Below, in pieces: positions 5,640-7,144 of a stretch of DNA of 7,144 nt. The notes under the pieces are model-generated. The model searched no databases and had not been told where the DNA came from. It was given only the letters and a program-made list of their open reading frames with translations. The stretch lies in NCBI GenBank assembly GCA_020025095.1, contig JAHHSS010000074.1, forward strand, positions 1 through 7,144, read 5' to 3'. The DNA is from Peptostreptococcus sp. GTDB taxonomy: Bacteria > Bacillota > Clostridia > Peptostreptococcales > Peptostreptococcaceae. A program made the translations under genes and the position numbers. Position 1 is the stretch's first letter; every line of letters begins with the position of its first letter.

Positions 5640-6803
5640 ATGTTAGACTTTAATTATAGTAATCGTTCAGAAATTATTTTTGGTAAGAATTCCCTAACAA
5701 AAATACCTAGTATTTTAAAAAAATATCAAGTAAAATCTCTACTTCTTATTTATAGTGGAGATTTTATCAAAGATCTTGGAATATGGGCATTTATTAAAGA
5801 GAGTTGCGAATCGCTTAATATTAACTTTTCAAGTTGTGGGAAAGTCGTTCCAAATCCCAAAGTAGAATTAGTAAGAGATTTGATATATTTAGGAAAGGAA
5901 AAGTCTGTTGATTTTATTATAGCTGTTGGTGGAGGTAGTTCCATAGACACTGCTAAAGCAGTTTCAGTAGGTATTAATTATGATGGAGATGTATGGGATT
6001 TCTTTGATAAAGATATCATTCCACAATCATCAGTTCCAGTTGGTGCTATTACAACCTTACCAGCAAGTGGATCGGAAACTTCAAACGCATCAATTATATC
6101 AAATGGACTCCTAAAAAAGGGATTTGAAAATGATATGATTATTCCAAAATTTGCTATAATGAATCCAAGCTACACACTTGGACTTCCTTCATATCAAACT
6201 AGCTGTGGTTGTGCAGATATTTTATCTCACCTATTGGAGAGATACTTCACAAATGAAAAACATGTAGACACTACCGATTATTTAATAGAGGGTGCTATTA
6301 AAGCTCTTATGCTAAATGCAAAAAGATTGATGGATAATCCACAAAACTATGATGCAAGGGCTGAAATACAATGGTTAGCTTCTATTTCTCATAGTGGTAT
6401 TTTAGATACTGGTAGAATAGCTTGTTGGGGATCTCATAGAATAGAACATGAGCTAAGTGCTCAATACAATATCACTCATGGTGAAGGAATGGCAATTGTA
6501 TTTCCTGCTTGGTGTATTTATATGGCTGACAAAAATCCTGACAAACTCGCTCAACTTGCAAACAGGGTTTTTAATGTAGATTATAATAACTATACTCAAA
6601 AAGAAATGGCTATTATACTTTCTAACAAACTTAAATACTTTTTTAAGTCTTTAAAACTTGCTACAAGTCTTAAAGAACTAGATATTACAAATAAGGATTT
6701 TGAAACGATGGCTAAAAGAGCTACTGCAGATTCAGAATATGTTGGGCATTATTGGCCTCTTCACAGTAGTGATATAGTAAATATTCTAAATCTTGCACTT
6801 TAA
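5640..6803 (+). CDS. Iron-containing alcohol dehydrogenase (YqhD/butanol dehydrogenase type), probable aldehyde reductase of the shunt
   Basis: The 387-residue length equals that of YqhD-type enzymes. The Rossmann-like N-terminal domain has GGGSSIDTAKA (97-107) and LPASGSETSN (140-149). The metal ligands are visible as D193 and H197 (CADILSH), H266 (WGSHRIEHELSA) and H280 (ITHGEGMA), spaced as in YqhD. The loop that in NADPH-dependent YqhD reads YGGGS is YSGDF here (38-42). An acidic residue (D41) there is associated with NAD(H) preference in related enzymes such as FucO, so this enzyme may use NADH; that is inference. It begins 25 bases after the regulator stop with an AAAGGTGG site 9 bases upstream, so the two genes are probably co-transcribed. 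The aldolase of the divergent operon releases acetaldehyde or methylthioacetaldehyde, and this enzyme could reduce it to ethanol or 2-methylthioethanol. General aldehyde reduction is the fallback call. Confidence 0.9.
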   Translation: MLDFNYSNRSEIIFGKNSLTKIPSILKKYQVKSLLLIYSGDFIKDLGIWAFIKESCESLNINFSSCGKVVPNPKVELVRDLIYLGKEKSVDFIIAVGGGSSIDTAKAVSVGINYDGDVWDFFDKDIIPQSSVPVGAITTLPASGSETSNASIISNGLLKKGFENDMIIPKFAIMNPSYTLGLPSYQTSCGCADILSHLLERYFTNEKHVDTTDYLIEGAIKALMLNAKRLMDNPQNYDARAEIQWLASISHSGILDTGRIACWGSHRIEHELSAQYNITHGEGMAIVFPAWCIYMADKNPDKLAQLANRVFNVDYNNYTQKEMAIILSNKLKYFFKSLKLATSLKELDITNKDFETMAKRATADSEYVGHYWPLHSSDIVNILNLAL

Positions 6804-6857
6804 AATAAAAAAGACCAGAAACTTAACACTTGTGCAGTTCTCTCGTCTTTTTATTTT
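6802..6857 (+). terminator. Hairpin terminator after the alcohol dehydrogenase, possibly bidirectional
   Basis: AAAATAAAAAAGAC (6802-6815) pairs with GTCTTTTTATTTT (6845-6857) with one bulged base. The stem continues inward imperfectly through AGA/TCT and AACT/AGTT. It starts inside the dehydrogenase stop codon and ends in a T-rich run, as in an intrinsic terminator. Because the other strand also ends in a T-rich run, it may stop transcription arriving from the IS side too. Confidence 0.7.
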
Positions 6858-6890
6858 GGTTCTTTGTCAACTAACGTTGATGAAATAAAA

Positions 6891-6908
6891 TCGTATAATT
6901 TTATGCGA
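6891..6908 (-). terminator. Possible terminator of the IS transposase
   Basis: Read leftward, TCGCATAAAATTATACGA forms a near-perfect palindrome (eight pairs including one G-T) that overlaps the transposase stop codon and is followed by TTTTATTT. The tiny loop and AT-rich stem make it a weak hairpin. Confidence 0.35.
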
Positions 6909-7144
6909 CAGCATTTAGAGTAGAAATACTCTGCTTGCTGTCGTATTTTTCTATTTTTGTCTTTTCCCGCATCATAATTCTTAATCTCATATTTACAAAA
7001 CTTCTAAAGCCGCAGGCTGTTTTCTTAATAGCCTTAATCATGCTATTATTTCCCTCTACAACTGCATTTGTATAGCTTGTTTCCAATGAACTAACAATCT
7101 CAAACCTGTACATATAAAGTGTTTTTATTGCTGTTTTAAACTCT
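6901..7144 (-). CDS. ISL3-family transposase, C-terminal fragment (cut by window edge)
   Basis: The frame is open to the window edge, so the visible part is 80 codons of the C-terminus and the first in-frame ATG (7111-7113) is internal rather than the true start. The segment TNAVVEGNNSMIKAIKKTA followed by GFRSFVNMRLRI is the typical end of the DDE domain in ISL3-family transposases. The glutamate of VVEG (codon about 7054-7056) is the last residue of the DDE catalytic triad. It catalyses cut-and-paste type transposition of its element. Whether the gene is intact cannot be seen here. It is unrelated to the deoxy-sugar genes but shows that the locus borders a mobile element. Confidence 0.85.
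   Translation of the reverse strand, partial: EFKTAIKTLYMYRFEIVSSLETSYTNAVVEGNNSMIKAIKKTACGFRSFVNMRLRIMMREKTKIEKYDSKQSISTLNAVA

Larger units (their letters stand above)
6858..7144 (-). mobile_element. Terminal part of an ISL3-like insertion sequence, truncated by the window edge
   Basis: The likely outer end is GGTTCTTTGTCAACTA (6858-6873), which starts with GG and resembles terminal inverted repeats of ISL3-family elements. It lies just inside the dehydrogenase terminator. A small palindrome, TCAAC (6867-6871) with GTTGA (6876-6880), lies just within it. The transposase reads leftward and ends 43 bases inside this boundary. The other end, and therefore the second inverted repeat and any target duplication, is outside the window, so the boundary is tentative. 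Confidence 0.55.

Overview
The window is AT-rich DNA whose codon use, strong AGGAGG-type ribosome binding sites and protein families point to a low-GC Firmicute, most likely a clostridium (Clostridiaceae or Peptostreptococcaceae). This placement is inference; no rRNA or marker gene is present.

Layout. A four-gene operon runs leftward from 4536 to 223: an NhaC-family membrane transporter, a methylthioribose-kinase-like sugar kinase, an MtnA-like aldose-1-phosphate isomerase and a FucA-like class II aldolase. It ends in a large hairpin terminator at 143-207. From a shared control region of about 300 bases (4537-4837), a DeoR-family regulator and an iron-type alcohol dehydrogenase run rightward (4838-6803), ending at a hairpin at 6802-6857. 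To the right is the C-terminal part of an ISL3-like transposase, cut by the window edge, with a probable IS end at 6858.

How the genes fit together. Kinase, isomerase and class II aldolase form the '5-deoxyribose / DHAP shunt' gene set. Free 5-deoxyribose (left over from the 5'-deoxyadenosine that radical SAM enzymes release) or 5-methylthioribose (from methylthioadenosine) is phosphorylated at C1, isomerised to the ribulose-1-phosphate and cleaved. The products are DHAP, which enters glycolysis, and acetaldehyde or 2-methylthioacetaldehyde. No methionine-salvage genes (mtnB, mtnC/W/X, mtnD) are visible, so carbon salvage and detoxification is favoured over methionine regeneration. The alcohol dehydrogenase is well placed to reduce the aldehyde, and the transporter to move the deoxy-sugar or nucleoside. 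The DeoR protein probably senses a phosphorylated intermediate. The shared region holds two oppositely oriented sets of three TGTG/TGTT elements at exact 10-base spacing, likely its operators.

The most notable points are this apparently complete shunt with its own transporter, regulator and aldehyde reductase; an isomerase with altered active-site surroundings; and the phased operator arrays.
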